A program made the position numbers and the translations under genes. Below, piece after piece: positions 35,503-49,038 of a stretch of 64,000 nt of DNA (within the stretch, counting starts at the first letter, position 1; every line of letters starts with the position of its first letter). This DNA comes from Quillaja saponaria (lineage: Eukaryota > Streptophyta > Magnoliopsida > Fabales > Quillajaceae). Where the stretch lies: positions 992,001 through 1,056,000 of the forward strand of contig CM055605.1 of assembly GCA_029379385.1 (NCBI GenBank). The letters run 5' to 3'. Under the pieces are notes generated by a model that worked only from the letters and a program-made list of their open reading frames with translations, searched no databases and was not told the DNA's origin.

Positions 35503-36562
35503 TTAATCTTCCACAACCCAAGATCGGCCACTCCGCCGTGAGTTCCTTCTGAATCTGCTAAACAAAGATGAAGACCTACGCCTTCCCCAAGATGAGAAAA
35601 TACTACGGAAAAATCTTCCTAATCCGCGACTCTCGCTTACTCTGCTACTTCTGGATGCCCAAGAAACCGTGATTGGAGCCCCACTCGTAGCAAACCCACC
35701 ATCCATTTCTGTAAATACAACTGGTAAATTTCTTTGACCTGCTCTTCTGCCGCCGGAAAACCTTCCCACGGCAAACCCACCGCCTGGTAGCCTCCATATT
35801 GTCAATCCTACCGCCTCCTCTTCAATACCTGCTGGAGATTGGACGGCGGGCAATTCTTGGCGGCATACAGGGCATGAATTTCGCATAGAAAGCCATGGGA
35901 GAATGCAATCCGAGTGGTAAATGTGCTTGCAGGGCATTTCACGAGCTTCCGATCCGAGCTCGAACGCTTCTTTGCAGACGGCACAGTGTGAATCGGAATT
36001 CACATGGGTCTCAACAATCTCAATAGTCGGCATTGATTCTATGGCCGCTTTTGATGCTGGCGGGTTATCGGGTCGTCCGAACCCGTTAATTTCTATCTGG
36101 GCAAGCTGCTCCAGCAACCGATTGAATCCCGAACCCATCAACAACTCCGACACGGTCGATGGCATAGGCCGGAGACCAGATCCATCCCCCTCATCATAGT
36201 AAAATTCGAAGCTGCTTCTCTCATCAACACCACCATCCTCTCCACTTCCGCCAACATCGTCGGTGGATCCACGGAGAACGATGACTGGGTTAAATGGAGA
36301 CCTATCTCCCGCGTTCCGGCGTCTTCTCCGGTACTCTTGTCTGGTAATATTATAGGAATCTTCACCGTTATCGGCCAACATGGACATCGCCGCCGCACGA
36401 AATGGACTAGGGATGATTATCCGGTGATTGGTTGGCTTGGATCTCTTGAATGAAGCCGCTATCGCAGTGAGGACAAGCTATGTGGTCTGGAGCGTGAAGA
36501 TGAACAAAGCGGGTGCAGCTAAAACACCAATACGACGGCGTAGATGACATGTCTGTGTTCAT
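35503..36562 (-). CDS. RDUF-type RING-H2 E3 ligase (zinc ribbon, RING, DUF1117), one apparent frameshift
   Basis: Intronless minus-strand gene of the RDUF1/RDUF2 group, E3 ligases with a role in ABA and drought responses in Arabidopsis. The zinc-ribbon N-terminus reads from ATG 36562 (PSYWCFSCTRFV, IACPHCDSGF: two CxxC pairs). It then meets TAG at 36407-36409. One base away the frame continues from about 36408 as PSPFRAAAMSM into a 294-residue ORF (36387-35503) with a complete C3H2C3 RING (CAVCKEAFE to CPVCRQELP) and the DUF1117 signature (VGLTIWRLPGGGFAVGRFSG, LPVVFTEMDGGF). The C-terminus is Arg/Ser-rich. Removing one C from a CCC run would join both parts, so this is either an assembly indel or a real lesion. 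If real, initiation at 36387 could still give a RING protein without the zinc ribbon. Confidence 0.88.
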
Positions 36563-37013
36563 CGTCTCTGAGATCCAGAAGAGTTGACTCCGATTTAGAG
36601 TTTAGAGAGAGAGAAAGAGAAAATGCGAGTAACTAAGGAAGAGTAGAGAGCCTTAAAAAGAAGGTGTGAACGCTGAAAAAATTTGCTTATCATCCACGCG
36701 TTTTTTGCTAAACAGGGAAATTACGTACCGGTAATTAAATTAAAAATATAATAATTTAATTTAATTTAATTTGATTATCGAGATTAGCGCGTAAGAGCGT
36801 ATAATAAAGGCCACGAGGTTAAAAGTGAGGAAGTTGACGAGAAACGGGAAAAGACGCCGATTTTGAATTTCAAATAGTCGCCGATCTCATCGTTTGTGAA
36901 AGGAAGATTCCTTAAACGAGGCAACTAGCCTACCTTTAACGTCAAGCATTTTCAGCTTCTTCTATCTCTTTGGAACGCACCGTTTTGTGTTTTTATCATT
37001 AGTTTATGAAAAA
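36563..37013. other. RING gene upstream region
   Basis: 5' leader and promoter side of the RDUF-type gene. Contains an A+T-rich stretch with an AATTT repeat at about 36730-36770. No other gene seen. Confidence 0.5.
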
Positions 37014-37790
37014 AAATAAAAAATGGATGACTACATTTAGCTTAATATAAAATGAATAATAATCATCAAAATTTCAAAGTTAGAAATTGAGAAAGTTGAC
37101 CATGTGTCTATATTATATGTTTTTATTTGTCTATAAATAGTGTTGGGATAATCTGTTTGGTTAAGTTATGTTTATAAATATTATTTAAGCAGGGATATAT
37201 AAAAAAATAAAAAATTATTTGGAGGACTAGATTTAGCCTAATATAAAATGAATAATAATCATCAAATTTTCAAAGTTAGAAATTGAGAAAATTGACTATG
37301 TGTCTATATTATATGTTTTTTTTGGTCTATAGATAGTGTTAAGAGAACCTGGATTGTGTATATAATATTATCATTTTGTTTAATTAAGCTGTATTTACAA
37401 ATATTATGCGTAAAAATATTTTTAAATATAATTGTATAAAAATTAAAAAATTATTTGGAGGACTAGATTTAGCCTAATATAAAATGAATAATAATCATCA
37501 AATTTTCAAAGTTAGAAATTGAGAAAATTGACCTTATGTGTCTATATTATATGTTTTTTTTTGTCTATAAGTAGTGTTAAGAGAACCTGGATCGTGTACA
37601 TAATATTATCATTTTGTTTGATTAAGTTGTATTTACAAATATTATGTGTAAAAATATTCTTAAATAGAATTGTATAAAAATTAAAAAATTATTTGGAGGA
37701 CTAGATTTAGCCTAATATAAAATGAATAATAATCCTTACAATTTAAAAGTTAAAAATTGAAAATGTTTCTATATTATATATTAGGAGAAG
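37014..37790. repeat. Tandem repeat array, about 237-bp unit, four copies
   Basis: The phrase GACTAGATTTAGCCTAATAT (first copy slightly diverged) recurs with landmark positions at about 37024, 37221, 37457 and 37695, so spacings are 197, 236 and 238 bases. Each unit also contains ATGAATAATAATC, AAAGTTAGAAATTGA and a TCTATATTATAT block. The middle two units are almost identical; the first and last are shorter or more diverged. Confidence 0.93.
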
Positions 37791-40700
37791 CTGGTTTGTG
37801 TATGTTGTTGATAAGTTTTATTAGATTAAAATCATCACCCTTTTCTTAAGCATAATATATTGGGAATATGATGATTGGATTAATTTTTGTTAACTTTTAT
37901 GGTTTGATGATGAGTTTGGGTGACAGATCAAAAGAAGTTTATAATTTGAATTGGTGCCCACTCATTCCTGTCTCTTCTTTCACTCCATTTATATAAATAG
38001 TGCATAATTTTCTGTCTCATTGCATACCACGCCTCAAAAGGTGTCGTATAATCCCAGCTCTTACATGATAAGGCCTTTTGCCTTTTTCTCTCTGAGTTGA
38101 ACGTTTCACTTTGGCATCTAATTATTCCTTGCTCATGTCTTCAGTCAAAATGACAAGGCCAATTACATTTTTGCTATCCCTTACTTGTTTTATTTATTTA
38201 GTATATTTAAATAATTATAAATTTTTATTAATTATTTTTTCAATTTGATTGAAAATAAATTATATTATTATTGTGATTTTGTTTTTGTCTTAAATTTTTA
38301 TTATTCATCTTTACCTACTACACTAATCATCCTTTTAAATTAATATAAAATTTTTAATAGATATCTTAAAGGAACTTATTAAATTATAATAATTTTTTTT
38401 AATAATTTAAACTTGTTAAAAAATAATTTATGTATTAAATATTATTAAAATCATAATCAATTATTATAATTTTTTTATTTATATAATATTAACAAATGTT
38501 ATATAAATAAAAAGTAATTAAGATTAACAAAAGTAAATTATATAAATATTTTATTCTAAAATAAAAGTAGTATGATAAATCAGTCAAGTATGATTTGTGA
38601 ACAATTGACGATGTCAAGCTACAACAACAATAACGCGTGCTGGCCTGTGGGCTGTGGGCCGTGGACCGTGGGTTTGGGTTGTGGATAAGGAATGAGTTAC
38701 ACTTCATAAAGAATTGAATTCTACTAATTTTTAATTCTAATCCCAGCAACCAAACACATTCGTTCAAGTATTACGAGTTTCAGATCAAGTAATTAAAAAA
38801 TAGTTAGAAATAAATCTCAGTCATTTTTCAGAACCATGAATAAATTTTTTTATGATCTACGTCTAGTGAATTGATCAATAATATTTTTTAGTTAAATGAA
38901 TGTTCGAACCATTTTACACTTTTTTTAATAAAATTAAAAAAAATTACACATTCTTGTTTCCCAGTCCAACTTTTTTGTTTTTGTTGTTTTTTTTTTCTTT
39001 TTTCATACTTGTGTATTTAGTCTTTATATTGACAGATGAAATACTTTCCTATAAACATGTTTATGGTGCAAACCCTTATCTAATTGCATATTTACGTTTT
39101 TAGTATGATATTGTGTAAAGCAAGCAAACAGAGGATAGTGCAATTAATTACTTAAACTGCTTCACGTGCCTGGTATTTTTTTTCTGACCATGATGTTGAT
39201 GGATATGGTAGTAGGCTAGGCACATGGTTTCTTCTTGGGTTACTAAAATATATGATAATGATAATATATATATGGCTCTTATCTTAGTCGTAATGAATTT
39301 CTATAAGAAGATAGATCTCAATTTGGTGCATCCCTCGTAATTAAAAAAATAGTATAAATTTATATATTATAATATAGAGTTATTTCTTTACTTCCTTAAA
39401 ATTACGCATATAATATATAATTTTATTTTGCAAAACAACACTTTCTATATATATATATATATGAACCAATAACAAACAAACCCTTAATTACTATACTACG
39501 AATAATAAATCTAATTTCAAAAACTGTCTACGTTCACAAATTAACGTTTTTATTTATTTTTTTCTTTATCAGATCTCACAAAAATTACTTCTTCATTTGT
39601 CAAACTTATTAGGCTGATCCATTAATAACCAATTTATTTTGTATCTAACGTCAACAAATTTCAGTTAAAGCCAAGTGTTTTTTGTGGTCCTTATGGGTCT
39701 ACAAAAATTGTGTCTACCTGGAATGAATTTAATTATTTTTAAAGGAAATTTATTAAAAGAAAAATAAATTTCCCAAAAGAAATATTTCTCTAAAAATCTT
39801 CCATTATTATTTTCATTTTTTGTTTGTATATTGTATAATTGCTAAAAAGAAGGTGTCCTAGAAATAGAAAATCAAAGAAATGAGCAAAAAGCAAGGAAAC
39901 AAAATCTAAGTTACGAGCAAAAGATGTAATAAATGGAAATGAAACTAACTGAGGCCACTTTGAAGAAATTTTAACTTTTACCTGTACTTGCTATCTTTTG
40001 TTCAACAAACGAATCTATTAAGTTTTACGTGTCAGTCTCTCGCAGATTCTGCTTTGGAACAAGGGAAACAAAAAGGGTTAATTCACATTTGACCACATTA
40101 TTCTTATCTATCTCATTTAAATGCTACAACATTGTTAAAATTTAAGAACCATGCAATCTGAACAATTATTTATACTTAAAATTATTATATTAAATATAAT
40201 TTTAATTATGTGTATTATTTTTTTCATTAATATGTATTATATAAGTGTATTAAACATTATAAAAGTAAAACTTATGTAAATTTTGATAGTCATGAAATAG
40301 ATATTATTAACTTAATAAATGATTCGACACTTGCGGGCTAACATGATAATTTATTTGTTGCAACACTATAGATATGAAATAAATGTTAGTTAGGTGGAAT
40401 AATGTGAAATTCACCCAAAAATATATTTCTCTCTCTCTGTAGTACATCAGTCGGTTTTCACTTGGTCAATTATCCCTAATTTGTAGGAAAGTAATAAAAT
40501 ATTTTGGATATTTCTAAAACCAAATAAATTCATTTACCTTCTCTGTATTTAATCCCCTTGCAATGGAACAAAACCCTAAGGGTTCTTGTAAGAACCAATC
40601 GCCGCCGGACTGATCTCAAAAATCAGTGCTTTTTCACTATCTTTTATGGCCTCACTACTGAAGTCTTCAGCTCACTGTTTTCCATCTATTTTCTGGCCAA

Positions 40701-41094
40701 CTTTCTCATGCTAATTGTATTTTTCCAGTAGCTCTTGTTAGTAGTAGCTGAAAATTACATGTTGTTGTCAATAATTTATGGAATCCAATTCAGGAAACAA
40801 TACATTAACATTGATTTTCGTTTCGTGGTTAGCGGGAGTTCAATTTCAGCTTCAGGAATGAGTTAAGTAATGGCTTTTATGGCGATAGATTTTTCTGATT
40901 ATCTGAAAGTTAGCATTTTTTTGCTGTAAATATGAGTTTTAGGCGTTTTGATGTGAAAAATTGTAACTTTTGAAGTTGCTTTAGGCTTTAGGGTTTGATT
41001 ACTGGTTGTGGGTAGTTATCAGTTCGAGCAGTATAAGAGTGATGGATCAGTTTGAGCTGTGCAAAGGGTAATAATAAATTCGAGGTATTGAAAA
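37791..41094. other. A+T-rich intergenic region and Pumilio 5' region
   Basis: No coding sequence is recognised. A small G-rich patch lies near 38640-38690 (repeated CTGTGGGC/CGTGGAC). A G-box CACGTG is near 39164. The last 500 bases or so, with CCCTAAGGGTTC-like leader sequence, are probably the 5' UTR and promoter of the Pumilio gene. Confidence 0.55.
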
Positions 41095-44000
41095 ATGTTG
41101 TCTGAATTGGGAAGAAGACCGATGCTTGGAGGTAACGAAGGATCTTTTGGGGATGAGTTGGAGAAAGAGATAAGTTTATTGCTTCGCGAGCAGCGTAGGC
41201 AAGAGGCAGATGATCGAGAGCGCGAGCTCAATTTGTACAGAAGTGGATCAGCACCTCCAACTGTTGAGGGTTCATTGAGTGCAGTTGGAGGGTTATTTGG
41301 TGCCGGAGGTGGTGGTGCTACCTTTTCGGAGATTGCTGCGGCTAAAAATGGAAATGGGTTTGCGTCTGAGGAGGAGCTGAGGTCTGATCCAGCGTATCTT
41401 TCATACTATTACTCCAACGTGAATTTGAATCCTCGGCTTCCACCTCCGTTGCTGTCAAAGGAGGATTGGAGGTTTTCGCAAAGACTAAAAGGTGGAGCTT
41501 CAGTGTTGGGTGGGATTGGAGATAGGAGGAAAGTTAATAGGGTTGATGATAATGGTGCTAGATCATTGTTTGCAACGCCTCCTGGATTTAACTCGAGGAA
41601 ACAAGAATCTGAGATTGAGACTGACAAATTACGAGGTTCGGCAGAGTGGGGTGGTGATGGACTGATTGGTTTGCCAAGTTTAGGACTTGGTAGCAAACAA
41701 AAGAGCCTTGCTGAAATTTTTCAGGTGATTTGCTTCTTTAGCCGCAGTTACCTTTTGCATTGATCCTTGAAATGCCAAACTGTAGCATATCATTATTCTA
41801 AATTTGGTTCTAAGATTGATAGATTGCGATGAAAGCAGATGTTCTTGCCCAGTTTGGTTAGCACACTAAATGTCAATGTCATTGTATAATATTAGTTTTT
41901 GTATAGATAATGTTATTGTGTATGTGAAAACAATGTTCCTATGTGCACATCTAAGTGTAGAAGGTTGCCTTTCTTATGATATTGCACTGCACCCAATGGT
42001 GACGCATTTTTTTTTGCTTGAGTTGTATGTGCTATTAGCTTGTTGAGTGTCATCCAATTTTAAGATAAGTGTGTAGGGTAATTTTACAAATTTCCTTTAC
42101 TTACCATTATCAAGTGGTTTGCAATTTTATTGTGAAGTTTAGCATGTTATTGTTTGGATACCTTGTTATTCTATATTTCTTTTTTTTTTTCTTTTGTGAT
42201 TTCTAAGTTATCATATATGCAGGATGACTTGGGACGTACTACTCCAGCCACAGGGCTTCCTTCTCGTCCAGCCAGTCGTAATGCTTTTGATGAAAATGTT
42301 GAGTTTGTGAGTTCTGCTGAAGCTGAGCTGGCTCAGTTACGCCGTGACTCTACCCCTACTGATGCTTTAAGATCTGGTTCAACTATTCAGGGATCATCTG
42401 CAGCCCAAAATATTGGCCTACCACCGTCATATAGTTATGCTGCTGCTCTAGGTGCTTCCTTGTCAAGAAGCACCACTCCTGATCCCCAAATTGTTGCTAG
42501 GGCTCCCAGTCCTTGTCTTACACCAATTGGAGGTGGGAGAGCTGGTACCTCAGAAAAGAGAGGTATTACAAGTCCAGACTCGTATAATGGGGTTTCCTCT
42601 GGTGTCAATGAGTCCGCAGATCTGGTAGCTGCATTATCTGGAATGAACTTGTCACCGGATAGTGCAATAGATGGTGAAAACCATATGCCATCACAGCTTG
42701 AACAGGATGTTGATAATCACCAGAGATATCTCTTTGGTTTGCAAGGTGGTCAGGATCGTAGCAAGCAACATACATACTTAAAGAAGTCTGAATCTGGGCA
42801 CTTGCAAAAAGCATCTTACTCTGATTCAGGTAAGGGCAATGGGAATGGGTTGGACATTAACAACTTTTCCTTGGATAGGCAATTGGGGCTACAAAAATCT
42901 TCTTTTCTTGCTAGCAACTCGTACATGAAGGGGTCGCCTACCTCCACTTTTAATGGTGGAGGTGGGATACCTCCTCAGTACCAGCAATTGGATGGTCTAA
43001 ATTCATCTTTTACCAACTATGGCGTAAGTGGGTACCCTGTTGATCCAGCATTGGCATCCATGATGGTTAGCCAACTCGGCACTAATAATCTCCCACCGTT
43101 ATTTGAAAATGTTGCGGCTGCATCAGCAATGGCAGCCCCCGGAATGGACTCAAGAATTCTTGGAGGAGGTTTAGCTTCTGGAGCTGCTGCATCTGAAGCA
43201 CATAATCTTGGTAGAATCGCGAATCAAAATGCAGGTAGTGCTCTTCAGGCACCTTTTGTTGATCCGATGTATCTTCAGTATATGAGGCCATCTGAGTATG
43301 CTACAGCACAACTTGGTGCTCTTAATGATCCCTCTGTGGATAGGAACTACTTAGGAAATCAATATATGAATTTACTTGAACTTCAGAAAGCTTATCTCGG
43401 AGCTCTGTTATCCCCTCAGAAGTCACAGTTCAATGTTCCATTAGGTGGTAAATCTGGCGGCTCTAATCATCATGGTTATTATGGAAATCCTGCTTATGGT
43501 GTTGGCTTGTCTTACCCTGGAAGTCCTATGGCAAACAGTGTTATGCCTAACTCCCCAGTTGGATCTGGTAGTCCTATCAGACATGGTGAGCTCAATATGC
43601 GTTTTCCTTCGGGGATGAGAATAGCTGGAGGCGTCATGGGACCTTGGCACTTGGATGGTGGATGTAACATAGATGAAAGCTTTGCGTCCTCTCTATTAGA
43701 AGAGTTTAAAAGCAATAAAACCAAATGTTTTGAACTTTCAGAAATTGCTGGCCATGTTGTTGAATTCAGGTATGTGTTACTTGGTAGTTTTTTGTGCATC
43801 AATTTTAATTATATTCTTCTAAAAATTTAATGCCTGTGAGTTTATTCTTTCATGAGCAGTGCGGATCAATATGGGAGCCGATTCATTCAACAAAAGCTTG
43901 AAACAGCAACAACAGAAGACAAGAACATGGTTTATCAGGAAATCATGCCCCAAGCTCTTGCTTTGATGACTGATGTGTTTGGTAATTATGTGGTCCAGAA

Positions 44001-47000
44001 GGTAATTTGTACTGTTTCTGTTGAACTTACATCTGCTGTACTATTGTTTTAAGTGTATGATGTAAGTAAAAATGCCATTTGCAGTTCTTTGAACATGGGC
44101 TTCCGTCCCAGAGAAGAGAGCTGGCAAACAAGCTATTTGGCCATGTCCTGACACTTAGCCTTCAAATGTATGGTTGTCGGGTGATCCAAAAGGTACAGAT
44201 GATTTTTGGATGCAAATACTTTGAAATTTCTATGTAGTATCGTGTAACTGCCTTTGTATGGCTCTTTGTCAATAATCCTTATATCTATCCCTTTTTACTT
44301 TTATTGTTGGCTGAAAGAGTTCTAAGGTATTTCAATTAGTGAAGATGACATTTATTTGTTGTTGGTGCTGAATTTAATAAGTTTTATTTGTTACGGTTGG
44401 ATTTAGGTCTAGTAGTTCTGAGACAATTTATCCCAACTAGTTTGGGATTTAAGGCTAGTTTGGTTTAGTTGAATTGAGTTGGCTTAGTTCGGGTGAGTTG
44501 AGTTGAGTTGAATTACGAGACAATATATCAATCTAGCTTACGTCTGTTACATATGGTATAGCTCTTACAATCATTGCTGTGGATTTCTCCGGCAGCTTGT
44601 CTCTCTGTCTAGGTTCCTCCTGCATTTTGTTTATCATGCTGTGTTACTATAAGAAATACTTTGCATATAGTGGTGTATTTTGTTATACCAATAAGTGCAT
44701 CTACAAAGGTTTTTTGATGTAGTACCTTTTCTTTTTATTTTTGTTGTTGGCTGTTAGGCGATAGAAGTTGTTTATCTGGACCAGAAAATAAAAATGGTTC
44801 AAGAGCTTGATGGTCATGTCATGCGGTGCGTACGTGATCAGAATGGGAACCATGTCATTCAGAAGTGTATTGAGTGTGTTCCTGAAGATGCAACTCACTT
44901 TATTGTCTCAACTTTCTTTGATCAAGTTGTGACCCTTTCAACTCATCCATATGGGTGTCGGGTGATACAGGTTGGCAAAACATAGTGTTCTCTACAATTT
45001 ACTTTATTTTTTTATACGCTATAGAGAAACAGTGTCCTTGTTCCTATAGTGACATGTCTTTTAATGGCAGAGAGTACTGGAGCACTGTAAGGACCTGCAA
45101 ACACAGAATAAAGTTATGGATGAGATTTTAGGAGCTGTTAGTATGTTGGCCCAAGATCAGTATGGCAATTATGTTGTTCAGGTTTATAATCTGCTTTTGA
45201 TACTCTTACTTGCCGTCTTATGAGTTGCAATTGTAGAAAGGAGTAACATGTATTTGCAATTGTGAATTTATAATGTCCTGTGCTATTTGATCCATTGATT
45301 CCACCTTCTGTGCTGTTTTACAGGCAATTTTGAGATAGTAAGGTAGTTATTGTAGTTAATTATGTTGCTTTTTTGGTTATCATGACAGCTGAAAACTCAT
45401 CATGTATTCCGTTATCCACAATGAAGAGTTTCTTCTTACTGAAATTGTAATTTGACTACAGAGTTCCTGTTGCTTGATTGCCCATTTTATATGAAATTAT
45501 GTCATTCAAACCATCAAATTATTTGTTCTGATATGGTTATCTGTATTCTCTTATACCATATCTTAATCAGGTTTGAATCATGATGGTAAAGTGTAATGAC
45601 GTTTTGACTATTGTTTCTCTTATTTTTGAGAAACTTGTTTTAAAAAATCTTTGTTTATGTAAGGTGTTTACTTGATCATCTTGCCCAAAATAATGCATTG
45701 GGAACATCTGCAACTCTTTTGTAGTTCCTTTATAATATAACTTGTTAACTTCATTTTTAGTTGATGGCTTGAGCTGTTCTCGTATTTATGTTCTTTCTGT
45801 GCCTGTCATAAAAGCATGTACTGGAACATGGAAAGCCTCACGAACGTTCAGCTATTATAAAGGAATTAGCTGGTAACATAGTTCAAATGAGTCAGCAGAA
45901 GTTTGCCTCCAATGTTGTGGAGAAGTGCTTGACCTTTGGAGGTCTTTCTGAACGCCAGTTACTGGTGAATGAGATGCTGGGCTCTACAGATGAAAATGAG
46001 CCTCTTCAGGTTTTTCGCATCTCCTAGTGCTTTAATAAGTTTACATCCCTCTTTGTTGTTAAAATTCATTTCTAAATCCACTCCAATTCAAAGGTCTGAC
46101 TTCTGAGCTTTTACTGAGGGAAGCCTTTCTTTAAAAGATATGATAATGTTCTTTCTCTATCTGGACCTTGATGCATAGAATCAATACATCTGTAAAAGGT
46201 TCAACACCATTGTAATTTACATTAGACTGCGGAGTCATTAACTGTCTCCTTTATATGGCCTAGATTTTGATATTTTCCTTTCAATTCATTCAATATTTCA
46301 TTCATGTAACTTAAGATGTTACGTTTCACATGAAGTGATGATAGAGTGGAACATGACGAAGGAAAAATGGTAGAAATGGGACTATCTTGGTTTTGCATGA
46401 GCACGAACTTGCATTGTATGTAGTGGCATGAAACATGGGCTTTGTTTAGGCCATCTAGAATATCCAGAAAGTGATATTTTTCGAGGAATTTAGATAGGAT
46501 GTTCCTTGATCTTGAGTCTCCTGAACTCGAGGTTTATTTCCGCTGCAGCAACTAAAGAAAGAGGCACCAGTGCACCAGTGCACCAGTGCACCAGAAGGAA
46601 ATCTTCCTGATATGACATATTGACCTGTCAAATTCTTTGCCTATTGACAGATATTATCCTTCAAAGATTTCTCTGTTTCAAATAATAATCTTGATGCAAC
46701 CACCATCATATTGGAGCCAGAACAATGAGCTTTCATTTGGATGATTTACATTTTTGATGTTTTGAGGCAATGTTGGAATCTTTAGTAACTGGAATTCTCA
46801 ATTTAGTTTTTTTTTTTTTTTTAGATTCTCTTGTTAGTTAATTCATCATGTGTTGACAAAATGAAACAATGACTTCATGGATGATGCTTTGAATTTTTTC
46901 ATACATCTTGCTGATACTCCGCTGTCTTCCCCCTGTATATACAGGCAATGATGAAAGATCAATTTGCAAACTATGTCGTACAGAAAGTTTTGGAGACATG

Positions 47001-47373
47001 TGATGACCAACAACGTGAGCTGATTCTTTCACGAATTAAAGTTCATTTGAATGCATTGAAGAAATACACATATGGTAAACATATAGTCGCACGTGTAGAG
47101 AAACTTGTTGCTGCTGGAGGTAAACATTCTTCCCTTTTTTTTATTTTTTATTATTACTGTTTTAATATTCACGTGTATATATAAGTATGTATATGAATTT
47201 CTTCATGCATTTGGATGTATCAACCACAGAAATGTGTTCTACTGGAAGATTTTAGTTGAGTATAATATTATAAGGTACCACTCAATTATGTTCGTGAATT
47301 GTAGCTTGCTAACTTGTCACTTGTCTTTTCTCTTGCAGAACGGAGAGCTGCTCAGTCTGCGCAGCCTGCTTAG
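41095..47373 (+). CDS. Pumilio/PUF RNA-binding protein (APUM1/2-like)
   Basis: Cytoplasmic PUF protein that binds 3' UTRs to repress translation or promote decay. Nine coding exons join in phase: 41095-41724, 42223-43769, 43860-44001, 44085-44192, 44758-44970, 45071-45181, 45815-46009, 46945-47119 and 47339-47373, giving 1051 residues. The long N-terminal part has the nucleic-acid-binding NABP region of plant Pumilios (start [12 protein letters not shown]) and is Gly/Ser/Asn-rich. The C-terminus has eight PUF repeats. Their recognition triplets read in order [56 protein letters not shown] and FANYVVQK. This is the canonical set, expected to bind the UGUA-type Pumilio element. The start is the ATG at the conserved N-terminus. 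No defects are seen. Confidence 0.96.
46564..46595 (+). repeat. 8-bp tandem repeat in a Pumilio intron
   Basis: Four copies of GCACCAGT (last one GCACCAGA) in the intron before the eighth coding exon. It is not coding. Confidence 0.85.
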
Positions 47374-48384
47374 GTTGGCATAGAAAGAATGTTGTTTGTA
47401 CAGCTAACTGAGGCTAGTGTGAGGTTCCTCCTCTCTTCCTCTCGTGTATCAAGAGCTTAGCTTTATCTATCTTTTGAGATAGGTGAAAGCTGATTGGAAA
47501 TAAAGTCGTTTGTACTAGAAAACTGTACATTCTGTAGTTTTAAGTTTATACATAGTATTCGAGCAAGCTGAGGTTCAGATGTTTAATACACCTGATGCCC
47601 TTGCACTGGAGATAAAATGACTATACAGTCTTTCAAGGGTGTAAAGATTATAAAAAGGGTGAGGTAGTTTATGTGTTAACGTGACTGTACAAAATGTTGC
47701 CAGGTTGAGAGCTGTTCGTGTTTAGGTGAGGGCAGAGCTTTTTTTTTATCATGTATGGTTATTGACTTTTAACTTTCTTCAAGGTACAATTTTTGATCAA
47801 GTTTACTTTTCTTTTATATATTTTTTCTGATGGCAATTCTGTAGTTAGATAACATCGTTTTTGGAACATAGTGCAGCTACATTTTATTCAAATATGGTTA
47901 TGTATATTTGGTTTAAGTAGATGGAATTTATTCGCAAGGAAATTGATTAAGCATATTATAAATCTAAAGATTTACAAAACATCAAATTTCATTCGGTTCC
48001 AAAATTTTCAATTGAGGTAATCTTTTATTGTGGCGGTTAAAAATCGCCATCTCTTTTTTTATTTCTCTCAGGGTTTACTATTTTCTCCTGATGCAAAGGG
48101 CCAAGTGTTTTCTCAAGTCTGCTAATTTGAACTGTATCTGATTTCTGTTTCATGAGGCTTGGGAAATGGATTTCCCAATTGTTAGCCAGACTTCCTAGAT
48201 GCATCACAACTCTTTTTTCACTAGGCGATGAATTTTACTGGAAAGTATATAAAAGTATACGCTATCTGGCATTTGGGATCAAATAAAGGTATGATTTTGA
48301 AGCCAACAAATTGTTACATAAAAAAAAGAATGAAGAGAAAAAAGGGAAGAGTTACAGAGTCTCTATGATAATAGAATTATTCCT
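47374..48384. other. Pumilio 3' UTR and spacer
   Basis: Presumed 3' UTR after the stop, then A+T-rich DNA up to the 3' end of the minus-strand relic. No gene seen. Confidence 0.55.
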
Positions 48385-49038
48385 CCTCATCTTCATTAAT
48401 CTTTTGCCCAAAATCCTCTAGGTCCAGCCTTGGCTTTGACCTTCTTTTTCCTGCTACCCTTCTTATTAGCAGCCTCTTCTTTCTCAAATTTATCTTTCTC
48501 CCTCTTCTGCAAAAAATCTGTGAGATAACCTGGTATTCAACACATTCACTCCAATTTAGCAACAACCCAAATCCCGAAACTCGAAATTTTAGAAAGATCT
48601 GAGAAAACAATTAACTTTTTCAATTTTTTTAAAAACAATGAACAACACAAGGAGTAAAGCTGAGTTTTTCCCCAATAGCAAGAACAGACAGACCAATGAA
48701 GGCAATGAAAAGAAGATCTGACACAGTTGTGGACACCCATCCCCATCATCACTGGTTGACACAATCCGCTGGGAATTTTCAATTGCAGTGGCTCCTGAAG
48801 GTATAACATCTTCTGGCGTAGCTTGAATTCACCAAAGTTGATTGCTTTTCTGACTAATGACTTTATCAAATGGGTGGTGAAATGTGAAACTCTTTTTGGA
48901 TGAGATTCTAATGGCTGTGAAGGTTCGACGTGGGACAGACGAGGCAACGGTTCTAAAAGAAAACGAAAACTTTGAACTGAAAAAGGAGGAGAAAGTTGTT
49001 AATGGCGGAGATGCAGATACAGATGTGGTAGCAGCCAT
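48385..49038 (-). pseudogene. Relic of a plastid-targeted small membrane protein
   Basis: Minus-strand reading starts with a Ser/Phe/Thr-rich N-terminus typical of a plastid transit peptide (MAATTSVSASPPLTTFSSFF). A TGA follows SNQLW at about 48832. The same frame goes on as ATPEDVIPSGATAIENSQ. A base is missing after STSDDG (about 48735), beyond which a hydrophobic membrane span (VSDLLFIAFIGLSVLAIG) is read. A basic tail (KREKDKFEKEEAA) and GPRGF come next, with one extra T (about 48410) before FGQKINEDEEE. The order of transit peptide, acidic segment, one membrane span and a Lys-rich stromal-type tail resembles an uncharacterised conserved plant chloroplast protein. At least three lesions make it a pseudogene in this assembly. 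It is divergent from LUX. Confidence 0.72.

Noticed and set aside
44440..44520. GAGTTGAGTTGAGTT-like repeats in a Pumilio intron taken as a possible element
   Set aside because: Short simple-sequence drift with no terminal repeats or coding content.
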